A model generated the notes under the pieces. It worked only from the letters and a program-made list of their open reading frames with translations, was not told the origin of the DNA and did no database searches. From contig JAUIAD010000002.1 of assembly GCA_030425685.1 (NCBI GenBank), positions 186,001 through 250,000 on the forward strand: 64,000 nucleotides of DNA. The letters are read 5' to 3'. The first letter of the stretch is position 1. Each line of letters begins with the position of its first letter. A program made the translations under genes and the position numbers. This stretch comes from Gammaproteobacteria bacterium. GTDB taxonomy: Bacteria; Pseudomonadota; Gammaproteobacteria; Coxiellales; Coxiellaceae. This document shows positions 18,195 through 28,560 of this stretch, piece after piece.

Positions 18195-18215
18195 TATTGT
18201 TAAAAAATTCTTAAA
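18183..18215 (-). promoter_or_regulatory. PmrA-like direct repeat and -10 element of the candidate effector gene
   Basis: On the minus strand TTTAAGAAT (18215-18207), TT, then TTTAACAAT (18204-18196) form two 9-nt direct repeats with an 11-bp period. This is the layout of PmrA boxes of Legionella and Coxiella. TATATT at 18188-18183 is a good -10, 7 nt after the second repeat, so the box covers the -35 position. Confidence 0.55.
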
Positions 18216-18334
18216 CTAGGGAGTGATTTTGACGTAAAACTTCGCAAAAATAATGTTTGCATGCATTCAATAGTGTTCGACTTTCAAAACACTGCATGAA
18301 ATAATAAAAAAACACCTACAGAAAGGATTAAAGC

Positions 18335-18937
18335 ATGAAAATCATTATTGTTGGGGCAACAGGAACCATTGGCCAAGCAGTCGTCAGCGCACTAGAAGAG
18401 CGGCATGATATTATTTCTGTAGGGCATAGCCAAGGTGATTATCAAGTTGATATTGCTGATACTAAACAGATTGAAAAACTGTACAATGCCATTGGTAGTT
18501 TCGACGCATTAATTTCAACAACAGGTAGTGTTCACTTTACCGAACTACAGCAGTTTAGTGCTGAAGATCTTGCTCTAGGCATTAACAATAAATTAATGGG
18601 GCAAGTTAACCTGGTATTAAAAGGTCTAAAGCATATTAATGCTAAGGGTTCCTTCACGTTAGTATCGGGCTTATTAAATCAAGACCCCATCCTTTACAGC
18701 GCTTCTGCAGGTATGGTGAACGGCGGCATCGAAGGCTTTGTAAAATGTGCAGCGATTGAAATGCCGAAAGAAACTCGCATCAATGTTGTAAGCCCAACCG
18801 TTGTCACTGAATCACTGGATAAATACGCAGCCTATTTTCGTGGTTACAAACCCGTTCCAGCGGCTGAAGTAGCGCAAGCATTTGTTAAAAGTGTTGAAGG
18901 ACGACAGACCGGTCAAGTTTACCGCGCGGGTTGGTAA
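18335..18937 (+). CDS. Short-chain dehydrogenase/reductase family protein
   Basis: A 200-residue Rossmann-fold protein. The NAD(P)-binding motif is VGATGTIGQAV at residues 6-16. The central STTGSVHF (60-67) sits at the usual NNAG-like position. The canonical Tyr-x3-Lys is not clear: YSASAGMVNGGIEGFVKCAA near 120-139 has the Tyr but no Lys four residues on. This is a known short SDR subgroup with a VNGG-type helix instead. The ATG start has AAGGA 7 nt upstream. It diverges from the candidate effector across about 210 bp. Substrate unknown. Confidence 0.8.
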   Translation: MKIIIVGATGTIGQAVVSALEERHDIISVGHSQGDYQVDIADTKQIEKLYNAIGSFDALISTTGSVHFTELQQFSAEDLALGINNKLMGQVNLVLKGLKHINAKGSFTLVSGLLNQDPILYSASAGMVNGGIEGFVKCAAIEMPKETRINVVSPTVVTESLDKYAAYFRGYKPVPAAEVAQAFVKSVEGRQTGQVYRAGW

Positions 18938-18938
18938 G

Positions 18939-20495
<1,557 letters not shown>

Positions 20496-20496
<1 letters not shown>

Positions 20497-21098
20497 TAGC
20501 GTCCCCGATTGTATTTTTGTAAACGTTGAATCAGTGCTGACATCCCACCCTCTGCCAATGTTCCAGAAAATTGAGAGCGATAGTTTCTCACAATACTGAC
20601 GCCTTCGATACTAAAATCATAAATTTTCCATTGACCACCGCGATTAATCACGTTGTAGCTCATGGGGATTTTCTGGCCGCTGCGACGGATCAAGACACTT
20701 TTAACCCGGGCAAAACGTCCACTGACGCCACCTCGTAAAGGATAAATTTGAATTTTATCGTCGTTATAAGAGGCCAACGCTTTAGAGTACGTATTAATTA
20801 CTAGGCGTTTAAATTGGCTAACAAACACTTTTCGTTGTTGGCGTGAAGCGGCACGCCAAGCATTTCTGCCTACCACCATACCGGCCATACGATTGATATC
20901 GATATAAGGCACCAAGGTGGTATTTACAATCCGATGGATCGTTGTAGGTGTTAAACTGCCTTTGTTCTGTCGCAGTTGTGACAACATATTATTAGCCACC
21001 CCTTGCAACATTGACACAGGCGAGCTTGCTGCCACCGCAAAGGCACACACAAACAGTAAAGGAATCGATAAGGTCAGCCAAAATTTTTTCAATTTCAT
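20496..21098 (-). CDS. mlaC: Periplasmic phospholipid-binding protein MlaC
   Basis: Soluble periplasmic carrier that shuttles phospholipid between the outer-membrane MlaA complex and the inner-membrane MlaFEDB pump. A signal peptide (MKLKKFWLTLSIPLLFVCAF, cleavage after AVAA) precedes the MlaC domain, with IVNTTLVPYIDINRMAGMVVG and DFSIEGVSIVRNYRSQF. The frame opens at 21113, overlapping the mlaD stop. However, an AGGAG inside that extension stands 7 nt before the ATG at 21098, so the shorter form of 200 residues is chosen. Confidence 0.93.
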
Positions 21099-21109
21099 CG
21101 GTAAACTCC

Positions 21110-21634
21110 TCATTTTTTACTCAACGTGGGTTTAGGGGCTTCTTCACCTTTCTGAGAATCTTTGGGTTTATCTTCGTCCGACTTCATACTGTATATCAAC
21201 TGACCGATTAGATTTTCTAATACCAGTGCAGGATGCGTTGTTTCAATCATATCGTTATTTTTTAAATTTTGCTCTTCAAAGCCTGGTGTCAAACTGACGT
21301 AGTTTGACCCCAAAAGGCCTTCGGTAAAAATACTAGCTGAGGTATCAATTGGCAGATTATTGTACTTATCACTAATTTTCATAATGACAATAGCACGAAA
21401 ACTATTTTTGACCAAATTGATTTTCTCTACGGAACCAATTTTAACCCCAGAAATAGACACAACCGAACGCGGTTTTAAACCGCCAATATTATCAAATTCT
21501 GCCTTAATGAGATAATAATGATTGTTACCAATCTGTGTTAAGCCACTCACTCTAAATGCCAAAAATAGCAGCGCAACTAACCCCGCCAACATAAAGAGCC
21601 CAACGATTAATTCTGCTGATCTTTTACGCAACAA
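21110..21634 (-). CDS. mlaD: MCE-domain lipid transport protein MlaD
   Basis: Membrane-anchored periplasmic MCE protein that forms the hexameric ring of the Mla transporter. One transmembrane helix (LIVGLFMLAGLVALLFLAFRV, residues 8-28) is followed by a single MCE domain at about 37-115 (YLIKAEFDNIGGLKPRSVVS, ALLGSN-type LLGSNYVSLTPG) and a Lys/Pro-rich tail. The 174 residues are a normal length. The start is one base from the mlaE stop. Confidence 0.96.
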   Translation of the reverse strand: MLRKRSAELIVGLFMLAGLVALLFLAFRVSGLTQIGNNHYYLIKAEFDNIGGLKPRSVVSISGVKIGSVEKINLVKNSFRAIVIMKISDKYNNLPIDTSASIFTEGLLGSNYVSLTPGFEEQNLKNNDMIETTHPALVLENLIGQLIYSMKSDEDKPKDSQKGEEAPKPTLSKK

Positions 21635-21635
21635 A

Positions 21636-22415
21636 CTACCACCCTCCCATCATGAGCGCCGTTAAAACAAAATCTAGTGCTAACACCATCAGTGATGAAT
21701 AAACAACCGTTTTTGTGGTTGCGCGACTAATCCCTAATGAATTTGGTTCTGAGTAAAAGCCTTGATAAACAGAAATCCATGTGATGATGACAGCAAAAAC
21801 AATGGTCTTAATAATACCATTAACTACGTCTGTACGAAAATTTACCGCTGTCTGCATATTAGCCCAGAAAGTGCCGCCATCTAAGCCCAGCCAGTCAACA
21901 CCGACCAAACGACCGCCGTATAGTGCTGTTACATTGAACAACACCGCAAGTATTGGCATCGAAATCAAACCTGCCCACAAGCGAGGAACAACAACACGCC
22001 ACAGTGGATCAACGGCCATCATATCCATACAATCAAGCTGTGAGGTTGCACGCATTAAACCAATTTCAGCGGTTAAGGCAGAGCCGGCTCGGCCTGCAAA
22101 CAATAAGGCAGTAATGACGGGACCCAGTTCTCGCAACACCGTCAGCGCAAGCATTTGCCCTAACTGCTGCGTTGCACCAAATTTGTTTAAAATATTATAA
22201 CCCTGCAAAGACACTACCATGCCAATAAAAAGCGCAGACATTAAAATAATGACTAAAGATAAGACACCGACACGGTAAATTTGCTCAGATAATAAAGACC
22301 AGACCTGCCCCCAACGTGGTCGACGAAAAACAGTCTGGCATAAAAAGATACCCGATTGCCCGACGCGCTGGCAAAAATCGACGCCTACGCGCCCAATTGT
22401 TAATACACTTTTCAT
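21636..22415 (-). CDS. mlaE: Mla ABC transporter permease MlaE
   Basis: Inner-membrane permease of the Mla phospholipid transporter. The 259 residues have about five to six hydrophobic segments. Typical MlaE blocks are present: SLVIILMSALFIGMVVSLQG, VLRELGPVITALLFAGRAGSA and AEIGLMRATSQLDCMDMMAV. It overlaps the end of mlaF by 4 nt (ATGA), as expected for coupled ABC genes. Confidence 0.96.
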   Translation of the reverse strand: MKSVLTIGRVGVDFCQRVGQSGIFLCQTVFRRPRWGQVWSLLSEQIYRVGVLSLVIILMSALFIGMVVSLQGYNILNKFGATQQLGQMLALTVLRELGPVITALLFAGRAGSALTAEIGLMRATSQLDCMDMMAVDPLWRVVVPRLWAGLISMPILAVLFNVTALYGGRLVGVDWLGLDGGTFWANMQTAVNFRTDVVNGIIKTIVFAVIITWISVYQGFYSEPNSLGISRATTKTVVYSSLMVLALDFVLTALMMGGW

Positions 22416-23218
22416 TCTACCCTCAAATCCTTCTGCAACTCCTTTGCAGGATACTGAAAGGGAACCGGTCCATCTGGCAGCCCCTTAACAAATTGCTGGA
22501 TCATGGGTGACGTATTTTCCAACAACTCACTGGGCGACCCTTGTCCTATCACTTTACCATCCGCAATAACAAAAACACAATCAGCAATCTGTATAACTTC
22601 TTGCACATCGTGCGAAACCAGTATGGAGGTCAAACCAAACGCATCATTTAGCTCACGAATTAGCTTCATCAACACCCCACGATTGATCGGATCTTGACCA
22701 GTAAAAGGCTCATCGTACATCATCAGCTCAGGATCTAACATAATTGCCCGCGCTAACGCCACTCGCCTTGCCATACCACCTGACAATTCATTGGTTAATA
22801 ATTTTTCAGCTCCACGCAAGCCTACTGCTTCTAATTTCAACAACACCAGGTCGCGAATCATATCTTCAGGCAAATTAGTATGTTCGCGCAATAAAAAGGC
22901 AACGTTCTCAAAAACATTAATGTCAGTAAATAAGCCACCCTCTTGAAACAACAAGCCCATTTGTCGCCGTGCTTTGTTCAATTCTTTTTTAGATAAGCTT
23001 GGGATAGCCAAGCCATTGACTTCAATTTGACCTTTATCAGGAACAATCTGACCACCAATTAAACGAAGCAACGTTGTTTTACCGGTACCACTGGGTCCCA
23101 TAATGGCTGTTACTTTGCCACGTGGAACTTTAATATTAATTCCATTAAAAATTAACTTACTGGCGCGGCGAAAATGGCAGTCTTCAATCGTGACTATAAA
23201 TTCTTTATCGTATGACAT
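22412..23218 (-). CDS. mlaF: Mla ABC transporter ATP-binding protein MlaF
   Basis: Cytoplasmic ATPase that drives MlaE. The 268 residues hold Walker A GPSGTGKTT, signature NELSGGMARRVALARA, Walker B ELMMYDEPFTGQDP and the switch His in LVSHDVQE. It is the first gene of mlaFEDCB-murA and diverges from kdsD across about 140 bp. The calcium exchanger gene (caxA/yrbG) that often sits near this junction is absent. Confidence 0.96.
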   Translation of the reverse strand: MSYDKEFIVTIEDCHFRRASKLIFNGINIKVPRGKVTAIMGPSGTGKTTLLRLIGGQIVPDKGQIEVNGLAIPSLSKKELNKARRQMGLLFQEGGLFTDINVFENVAFLLREHTNLPEDMIRDLVLLKLEAVGLRGAEKLLTNELSGGMARRVALARAIMLDPELMMYDEPFTGQDPINRGVLMKLIRELNDAFGLTSILVSHDVQEVIQIADCVFVIADGKVIGQGSPSELLENTSPMIQQFVKGLPDGPVPFQYPAKELQKDLRVE

Positions 23219-23357
23219 ACCGACCTCTGCTGTTTATTTATGGTGCAAATTTACAAGAAAAACACTTAAAATGCAAAACTCCTGAACATACTCTTTTTAT
23301 TATGATACCCTAAGCTTAACATAAACTAAACTGTACTTTTTATGCACAGGAAAAGAT

Positions 23358-24332
23358 ATGGACACCAGCAATAACTTTTTAGCGCATGCACAGGACGTTA
23401 TTAATATCGAGTATGAATCGATTAAAGCCCTTAGCAATCAGCTTGATGAAAGCTTCTCTAGAGCATGCGAAATCATATTAAATTCTTCTGGCCGCACCAT
23501 CGTTATTGGCATGGGAAAATCGGGACACATAGGGCGTAAAATAGCTGCCACCTTTGCTAGCACCGGAACACCTGCTTTCTTCGTTCATCCCGCGGAAGCA
23601 AACCATGGCGATATGGGAATGATCGCGCCTGACGATGTGGTCTTAGCCATTTCCTATTCTGGTGAAACGGCTGAAGTTATTAATCTCTTACCTTTAATAA
23701 AGCAATTAGAAATTCCCATTATCGGCATGTCGAGCAATGCCAAATCGACATTAAGCAAAATATCCACCGTTCATCTTTCAATTAAAGTGAGCAAGGAGGC
23801 CTGCCCGCTTAACTTAGCACCCACGGCCAGCACAACCGCATCGTTAGTTATGGGTGATGCGCTCGCCATTGCGATTCTAAAAGCAAGAAAATTTTCCATG
23901 GAAGACTTTGCCCGTTATCATCCCGGCGGGTCTCTCGGCAAGCGTTTACTAATGTCAGTTGAAGAACTGATGCATAGTGATGACGAACTTCCCAATGTAA
24001 AACCTGACTGCCTGCTCTCTGAAGCACTACTTGAAATTACCCAAAAAAGTTTAGGTATGACCGTTATCACCGATGAACATAATAAATTACTTGGCATCTA
24101 TACCGATGGTGACTTACGCCGTACCATCGATCATGGTCACGATATTCATAACACCAATATTGAAACTGTGATGACCAAAGGCTCGATTACCATCAAGGCA
24201 AGTACACTCGCCGCTGATGCGCTCACCTTAATGCGTGATAATAAAATCACCTCGCTACCTATTGTAGATAATGAACAAGCTGTCGTTGGCGTTATTCACA
24301 TGCATGACTTATTAAGAATTGGTATCGGATAA
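23358..24332 (+). CDS. kdsD: D-arabinose 5-phosphate isomerase
   Basis: Makes arabinose 5-phosphate from ribulose 5-phosphate, the first step to Kdo for lipopolysaccharide. A SIS domain covers about residues 40-170 (GRTIVIGMGKSGHIGRKIAATFASTG, split, and ISYSGETAEV). Two CBS domains cover about 205-320 (VEELMH, VMTKGSITIKASTLAADALTLM). The 324 residues are normal. It opens the kdsD-kdsC-lptCAB-hpf-ptsN-hprK-HPr run, with kdsC 5 nt downstream. Confidence 0.96.
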   Translation: MDTSNNFLAHAQDVINIEYESIKALSNQLDESFSRACEIILNSSGRTIVIGMGKSGHIGRKIAATFASTGTPAFFVHPAEANHGDMGMIAPDDVVLAISYSGETAEVINLLPLIKQLEIPIIGMSSNAKSTLSKISTVHLSIKVSKEACPLNLAPTASTTASLVMGDALAIAILKARKFSMEDFARYHPGGSLGKRLLMSVEELMHSDDELPNVKPDCLLSEALLEITQKSLGMTVITDEHNKLLGIYTDGDLRRTIDHGHDIHNTNIETVMTKGSITIKASTLAADALTLMRDNKITSLPIVDNEQAVVGVIHMHDLLRIGIG

Positions 24333-24337
24333 AAACA

Positions 24338-24844
24338 ATGAGCTTAAAAAATAAAATCAAAAACATAAAACTGCTTATTTTGGATGTTGATGGCGTGCTA
24401 ACCGATGGTACCTTCTATCTCTCAAACGAGGGTGTTGAGCTCAAAGGTTTTCATACCCAAGATGGATTAGGCATTAAACTGCTGCAAAAAGCTGGCATCG
24501 ACGTTGCCATTATCTCCAGCAGAAAAAGCAAAGCCGTAGAAATACGTATGGCTGAACTCGGTGTCACCCATGTCTACCAAGGCATAGCATCCAAGCTATC
24601 TGCTTTTGATGAAATTATGAACATTTTATCGCTAACAGCCGATAAGGTCGCTTACATGGGCGATGATTTACCCGATCTTCCAGTGATGAAAAAAGTTAAT
24701 CTCAGCATCGCACCAGCCAATGCCGTCACCGTGGTAAAACAACAAGCAGACTGGAAAACAGCGCGTCGAGGTGGACAAGCAGCGGTACGTGAAGTCGCTG
24801 ATACCATCCTAAATATTCGCAACTTGGCCGAGGTCATGGTATAA
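24338..24844 (+). CDS. kdsC: 3-deoxy-D-manno-octulosonate 8-phosphate phosphatase
   Basis: HAD-superfamily phosphatase that removes phosphate from Kdo-8-P. The 168 residues show HAD motif I LILDVDGVLTDG (nucleophile Asp near residue 15), motif II ISSRKSK, motif III Lys and motif IV MGDDLPDLPVM. It lacks a cap domain, as usual for KdsC tetramers. It is flanked tightly by kdsD and lptC. Confidence 0.96.
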   Translation: MSLKNKIKNIKLLILDVDGVLTDGTFYLSNEGVELKGFHTQDGLGIKLLQKAGIDVAIISSRKSKAVEIRMAELGVTHVYQGIASKLSAFDEIMNILSLTADKVAYMGDDLPDLPVMKKVNLSIAPANAVTVVKQQADWKTARRGGQAAVREVADTILNIRNLAEVMV

Positions 24845-24851
24845 ATCTATA

Positions 24852-25457
24852 ATGAGTATTAAAAGCACAGTCTTTATCTCGCTACTGGCCGTTGGTGTCA
24901 TAATAAGCAGCAACCACGTTTTAAAGTCACATCAGAACTTATTGAACTACGTGAGACATAACTCGCCAAATAAACCTGACTCTCTGATGTTCAATGTGCA
25001 CTATAGGGATTACAGCAAAACAGGTGCTCTCAAAAGCAAATTAAACGCGCCCAAGGTCACCCACCTAGAGTCCCACGACACTCTTGTTATCACAAAGCCA
25101 CGCGGCGTGGTCTACTGTGATAATGGCAATGAATGGACCTTTTCTGCTAAACACGGGCTTAGCTTACACAACGAAACCGTGTACTTAACGAACCACGCCA
25201 TATTGCACAAAATTGAAACAGATTCTCCCGTTCAGACGACGGTTAAAAGCTCAAAAATTACACTTTACCCAAAAAAATCCTTTGCAGAAAGTGATCAAAA
25301 CGTTACCATAACAAGAGCAGGATCAATACTTAAAGGCAAAGGGATGACTGCTGATTTGAGACGCAACATTTTGACGTCATTATCTCATTCTAGGGGAATT
25401 TATGCGCCAACTATTAACAATACTGATAGCTCTACTGATTCTAGTAAGCATTCCTAG
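24852..25457 (+). CDS. lptC: Lipopolysaccharide export protein LptC
   Basis: Bitopic inner-membrane protein that takes LPS from LptBFG and passes it to LptA. One N-terminal transmembrane helix (STVFISLLAVGVIISSNHVL) is followed by a periplasmic beta-jellyroll domain (LMFNVHYRDYSKTGALKSKL, with repeated SKITLYP and EWTFSAKHG elements). The 201 residues are near family length. The last 56 nt overlap lptA in another frame, which is unusually long and implies coupled translation. Confidence 0.88.
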   Translation: MSIKSTVFISLLAVGVIISSNHVLKSHQNLLNYVRHNSPNKPDSLMFNVHYRDYSKTGALKSKLNAPKVTHLESHDTLVITKPRGVVYCDNGNEWTFSAKHGLSLHNETVYLTNHAILHKIETDSPVQTTVKSSKITLYPKKSFAESDQNVTITRAGSILKGKGMTADLRRNILTSLSHSRGIYAPTINNTDSSTDSSKHS

Positions 25458-25902
25458 CTTTGCCTTACCAAGCGATCATACAAAACCCTATCACATTAGC
25501 GCTAAGAAAATTGTCTTTGAACAAGACAAGCATCTCGCCACGTACACCGGCAATGTCATCATTATTCAAGGGTCAACACAGCTTACCGGCGACAAAGTGA
25601 TACTCAATCTCGATAAATCAAATTCGCAAATAGAAAAGCTTGTCGATTATGGCAAGCCAGCGCACTATCACACACTACCCAATGAAGGTAAAAAAATACT
25701 CTATGCGCAAGCCAAAAAAATCACCTATTTCCCACAAAAGCAGGAAGCTCTGCTGGAAGGCAAAGGGCAAGTGATACAAGATAAAAATGTCTTCCGCGGC
25801 CCACATATTTGGTATGATATACAAAGCGAGACCGTCATATCCACAACACCGCAAGGAAAAGGAAAAACCACCCTTTTAATACAGCCACAAGATGTACAAT
25901 AG
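25402..25902 (+). CDS. lptA: Lipopolysaccharide transport periplasmic protein LptA
   Basis: Periplasmic bridge protein carrying LPS to the outer-membrane LptDE complex. A signal peptide ([21 protein letters not shown]) precedes the OstA/LptA domain ([20 protein letters not shown], then [19 protein letters not shown]). The 166 residues are a normal length. The AGGGGAATTT before the ATG lies inside lptC. lptB follows after 2 nt. Confidence 0.93.
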   Translation: MRQLLTILIALLILVSIPSFALPSDHTKPYHISAKKIVFEQDKHLATYTGNVIIIQGSTQLTGDKVILNLDKSNSQIEKLVDYGKPAHYHTLPNEGKKILYAQAKKITYFPQKQEALLEGKGQVIQDKNVFRGPHIWYDIQSETVISTTPQGKGKTTLLIQPQDVQ

Positions 25903-25904
25903 CA

Positions 25905-26627
25905 ATGCCTAAATTAACTGTTAAAAACTTACAAAAACAATATAAAAACCGCAAAGTTGTGCAAGACGTTTCCTTAACCATTGACGATAACATCGTCGGT
26001 TTATTAGGGCCGAACGGTGCTGGAAAAACGACCAGCTTTTATATGATCATTGGCTTAGTAAAACCCGACAGTGGTGAAGTTTACCTCGATGATATGAATA
26101 TCAGCGACCTTCCTTTGCACAAGCGAGCAAACTTGGGCATTGGTTATCTGCCACAAGAAACGTCAATTTTTAGAAAGCTTACAGTGACCGAAAACATCAT
26201 GGCTATATTGCAACTCCGCAAGGACTTGACAAAGAAGCAGCAGACGGCAAAATGTGAAAGTTTATTGCAAGAATTTAACGTCGAACATATTCGAGACATA
26301 AAAGGTGTTAGCCTTTCAGGTGGTGAAAAACGACGCGTTGAAATTGCACGTGCCCTGGCGATGGATCCAAAATTTATTTTGTTGGATGAACCCTTCGCAG
26401 GCATCGACCCAATTTCAGTTGTTGATATTAAACGTATTATTAACCATCTGCACAAAAGAGGCATTGGTGTTTTGATCACAGACCATAATGTCCGTGAGAC
26501 CTTGGATATCTGCCAACGTGCTTACATCGTCAGCGATGGCAGCATCATGGCAACAGGAACACCAAAAGAAATACTAGCTAACGAAACTGTTCGCGAGGTT
26601 TATTTAGGTCATGAATTTGACCTGTAA
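25905..26627 (+). CDS. lptB: LPS export ABC transporter ATP-binding protein LptB
   Basis: ATPase of the LptB2FG complex that extracts LPS from the inner membrane. The 240 residues hold Walker [11 protein letters not shown], the Q-loop region [10 protein letters not shown], signature [15 protein letters not shown], Walker [15 protein letters not shown] and the His of [10 protein letters not shown]. In most gammaproteobacteria rpoN follows lptB; here hpf follows directly after 31 nt, so the sigma-54 gene is missing from its usual place. Confidence 0.97.
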   Translation: MPKLTVKNLQKQYKNRKVVQDVSLTIDDNIVGLLGPNGAGKTTSFYMIIGLVKPDSGEVYLDDMNISDLPLHKRANLGIGYLPQETSIFRKLTVTENIMAILQLRKDLTKKQQTAKCESLLQEFNVEHIRDIKGVSLSGGEKRRVEIARALAMDPKFILLDEPFAGIDPISVVDIKRIINHLHKRGIGVLITDHNVRETLDICQRAYIVSDGSIMATGTPKEILANETVREVYLGHEFDL

Positions 26628-26658
26628 CGTTCCCAAAAAAAACTGAAGGAGATCTACC

Positions 26659-26946
26659 ATGCATATTCAAATAGACGGCCAAGGTATTACCGTTTCTCCC
26701 GCACTAAAAGAACTAACGCAAAAGAAAATGGAGCGCAAGCTGTCCCATTTTGAAAAGATAAACAATATTCACGTTATTTTAAAAGTCAGCAAAATTCGCC
26801 AAGAAGCAAGTGCACACCTTGCTGTTCCTGGCACCGTTATCAATGCGCACGCTGAATCAGATGATATGTATAAAACCATCGACCTGCTCGTTAAAAACTT
26901 ACATTCACAGTTAACAGACTATAAAGAAAAACACGAAGCGCATTAA
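26659..26946 (+). CDS. hpf: Ribosome hibernation promoting factor, short form
   Basis: Binds the 30S subunit and promotes inactive 100S ribosome dimers in stationary phase. The 95 residues are the short HPF/YfiA type: MHIQIDGQGITVSPALKELT at the start and the basic/His C-terminal part, with no long-form dimerisation domain. AAGGAG lies 8 nt before the ATG. ptsN follows after 5 nt. Confidence 0.95.
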   Translation: MHIQIDGQGITVSPALKELTQKKMERKLSHFEKINNIHVILKVSKIRQEASAHLAVPGTVINAHAESDDMYKTIDLLVKNLHSQLTDYKEKHEAH

Positions 26947-26951
26947 CATAC

Positions 26952-27410
26952 ATGAATATCGCAAGCCTTACTTCCCCCGAGCTTATCGTTCGCGATGGCT
27001 CGGGGATTACCAATAAGAAAAAACTTTTTGAAACAATCAGCATTTTAGCTAACTGCGCTGCGCCACAAGTAAAGCAGGTAGATATTCTAGAAGCGCTACA
27101 AAAAAGAGAACGGCTTGGTATTACCGCACTGGAGCACGAAGTTGCGATACCACATGCACGCATCAGCAACCTAGAGAAGCCTTTATGTGTGATCATCGTG
27201 CTTAACGAGCCTATCTGTTACTGCCGCGAAGACAATATCTTAGTTGATATCATCTTTGCTCTACTGGTTCCCGATGAGCAGAATGAAGAGCATCTTAATA
27301 TTCTTGCCATGCTGGCTGAAAAATTAAATCAAGCTTCTTTTCGCAAAGCTCTAAGAACCGCCGAAACACAGGACGAACTTTACCAACGCGTGATTAAAAC
27401 GGATGAATAA
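26952..27410 (+). CDS. ptsN: Nitrogen PTS EIIA protein (EIIA-Ntr)
   Basis: Regulatory phosphocarrier of the PTS-Ntr chain. The 152 residues have the EIIA type 2 fold, with the phosphorylated His at residue 68 in EVAIPHARI. The chain would run EI-Ntr to NPr/HPr to EIIA-Ntr, and the last two are in this operon. No EI-Ntr gene is visible in the window. Its end overlaps the next gene by 8 nt. Confidence 0.93.
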   Translation: MNIASLTSPELIVRDGSGITNKKKLFETISILANCAAPQVKQVDILEALQKRERLGITALEHEVAIPHARISNLEKPLCVIIVLNEPICYCREDNILVDIIFALLVPDEQNEEHLNILAMLAEKLNQASFRKALRTAETQDELYQRVIKTDE

Positions 27411-27936
27411 AATAACACGACATGGAAACATGATGGTGATCAATGGGCTTGGTGTCCTAATGACTGGCCATCCCAACATAGGCAAAAGTGAATTAACCCT
27501 GGCATTAATAGACCGCGACCACCAGTTGGTGAGTGATGATGCCATTGATATATTCGAAAGACAGGGAGAACTTATCGGTCAATCCCCCACCATGCTAAAC
27601 GACTGCCTACTGATCAAAGGCATGGGCATTATCAATATCAAAAAAATATTTGGTGATAACGCTGTTGTCCTTGAACATCAATTGCAATTAATTATTGACT
27701 TAATTGAACCCGAGGATATGCCATCTAGCATGGATCCTTTACAACCCTTAATACAAGAAGAAAAAATTCATACCATTACTATTCCTAAGATTATTTTCCC
27801 AGCATTAACAGGACGCGCCCTGGCTTTGTTAATCGAGACGTTAATTAAGAACTATCAGCTAAAATTACAAGGTTTCGATGCAGGAAAGGAATTTAATGTA
27901 CGCCAACATCAACTACTCAAAAAGAATATGCTATGA
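27403..27936 (+). CDS. hprK: Minimal HPr kinase/phosphorylase (C-terminal domain only)
   Basis: Matches the catalytic C-terminal domain of HPr kinase/phosphorylase, which phosphorylates and dephosphorylates HPr on Ser-46. The P-loop region is GVLMTGHPNIGKSELTL (residues 17-33). The family signature appears as LLIKGMGIINIKKIFG (69-84), close to the canonical R-G-x-G-I-I-N-V. Only 177 residues are present; the N-terminal domain of the ~310-residue Gram-positive enzyme is absent. The P-loop reads GHPNIGKS, where the usual form is G-x-S-G-x-G-K-S, so activity should not be assumed. It stands where rapZ stands in enterobacteria, between ptsN and the HPr gene. Confidence 0.85.
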   Translation: MNKITRHGNMMVINGLGVLMTGHPNIGKSELTLALIDRDHQLVSDDAIDIFERQGELIGQSPTMLNDCLLIKGMGIINIKKIFGDNAVVLEHQLQLIIDLIEPEDMPSSMDPLQPLIQEEKIHTITIPKIIFPALTGRALALLIETLIKNYQLKLQGFDAGKEFNVRQHQLLKKNML

Positions 27937-28202
27937 AAACAAAAAAACTTGAAATTATTAACAAACTCGGACTACATGCCCGCGCCGCAATGAAACTAGT
28001 CAACACCGCCTCACGCTATGGTAGCGAAATCCTTATTCGTTATAGCGGACGTGAAGTCAATGCAAAAAGCATTATGAACGTAATGGTATTAGCTGCCAGT
28101 CGTGGCAGTGAGATTGAACTGGTTGTTTCTGGAGAAGATGAAGACGATGCGATGGAAGCATTGGTCACATTAATCAATGATCGCTTTGGTGAATCTGAAT
28201 AA
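27933..28202 (+). CDS. HPr family phosphocarrier protein (NPr/HPr)
   Basis: Small phosphocarrier of the PTS-Ntr chain, 89 residues. The phospho-His is His-15 in LGLHARAA. The regulatory serine equivalent is Ser-46 in NAKSIMNVMVLAA, so the substrate site of the neighbouring HPr kinase is kept. The ATG overlaps the hprK stop by 4 nt. It is the last gene of the run; a GC-rich hairpin lies 35 bp downstream. Confidence 0.93.
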   Translation: MKTKKLEIINKLGLHARAAMKLVNTASRYGSEILIRYSGREVNAKSIMNVMVLAASRGSEIELVVSGEDEDDAMEALVTLINDRFGESE

Positions 28203-28560
28203 ACACCACAAGATTTTAACCGCCATATAATTTCTCGCCCCTGCCATTGCAACAGGGGCACAACCCCTCCATTTTAACCTCCAAAATGCCATCAATGATG
28301 CATAAACTGCTAAAAACACAGCTGCAGTATTTACTTTCCAAATTTTTTTTCTGAAATCATTTTTAAAAAACATACCAATTAAAGAAAAAAACTCCCCCCA
28401 GAAGCTCACCATCATATCTTATTGAAAATATAAAATTTTTAAAGATACTACTATAAAATTAATAAATAGGACTGTTGAAATTACTTGTTATACAAATACC
28501 AGCTAACGCGTTAAAATTATTACAAATGGTCAGGCACATAAACAACAAGGGGTAAAGCAG
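28203..28560. other. Intergenic region of 358 bp
   Basis: A GC-rich hairpin GCCCCTG / CAGGGGC (28238-28244 with 28254-28260) follows the HPr gene and may end its transcript, though no T-run follows. The remainder is very AT-rich with no convincing ORF or RNA gene. The promoter of the next gene must lie here, but I see no clear -35/-10 pair. Confidence 0.5.

Noticed and set aside
21781-22200. Antisense open frame of 139 codons inside mlaE
   Set aside because: Shadow of mlaE; no ribosome binding site and no likeness to known proteins.
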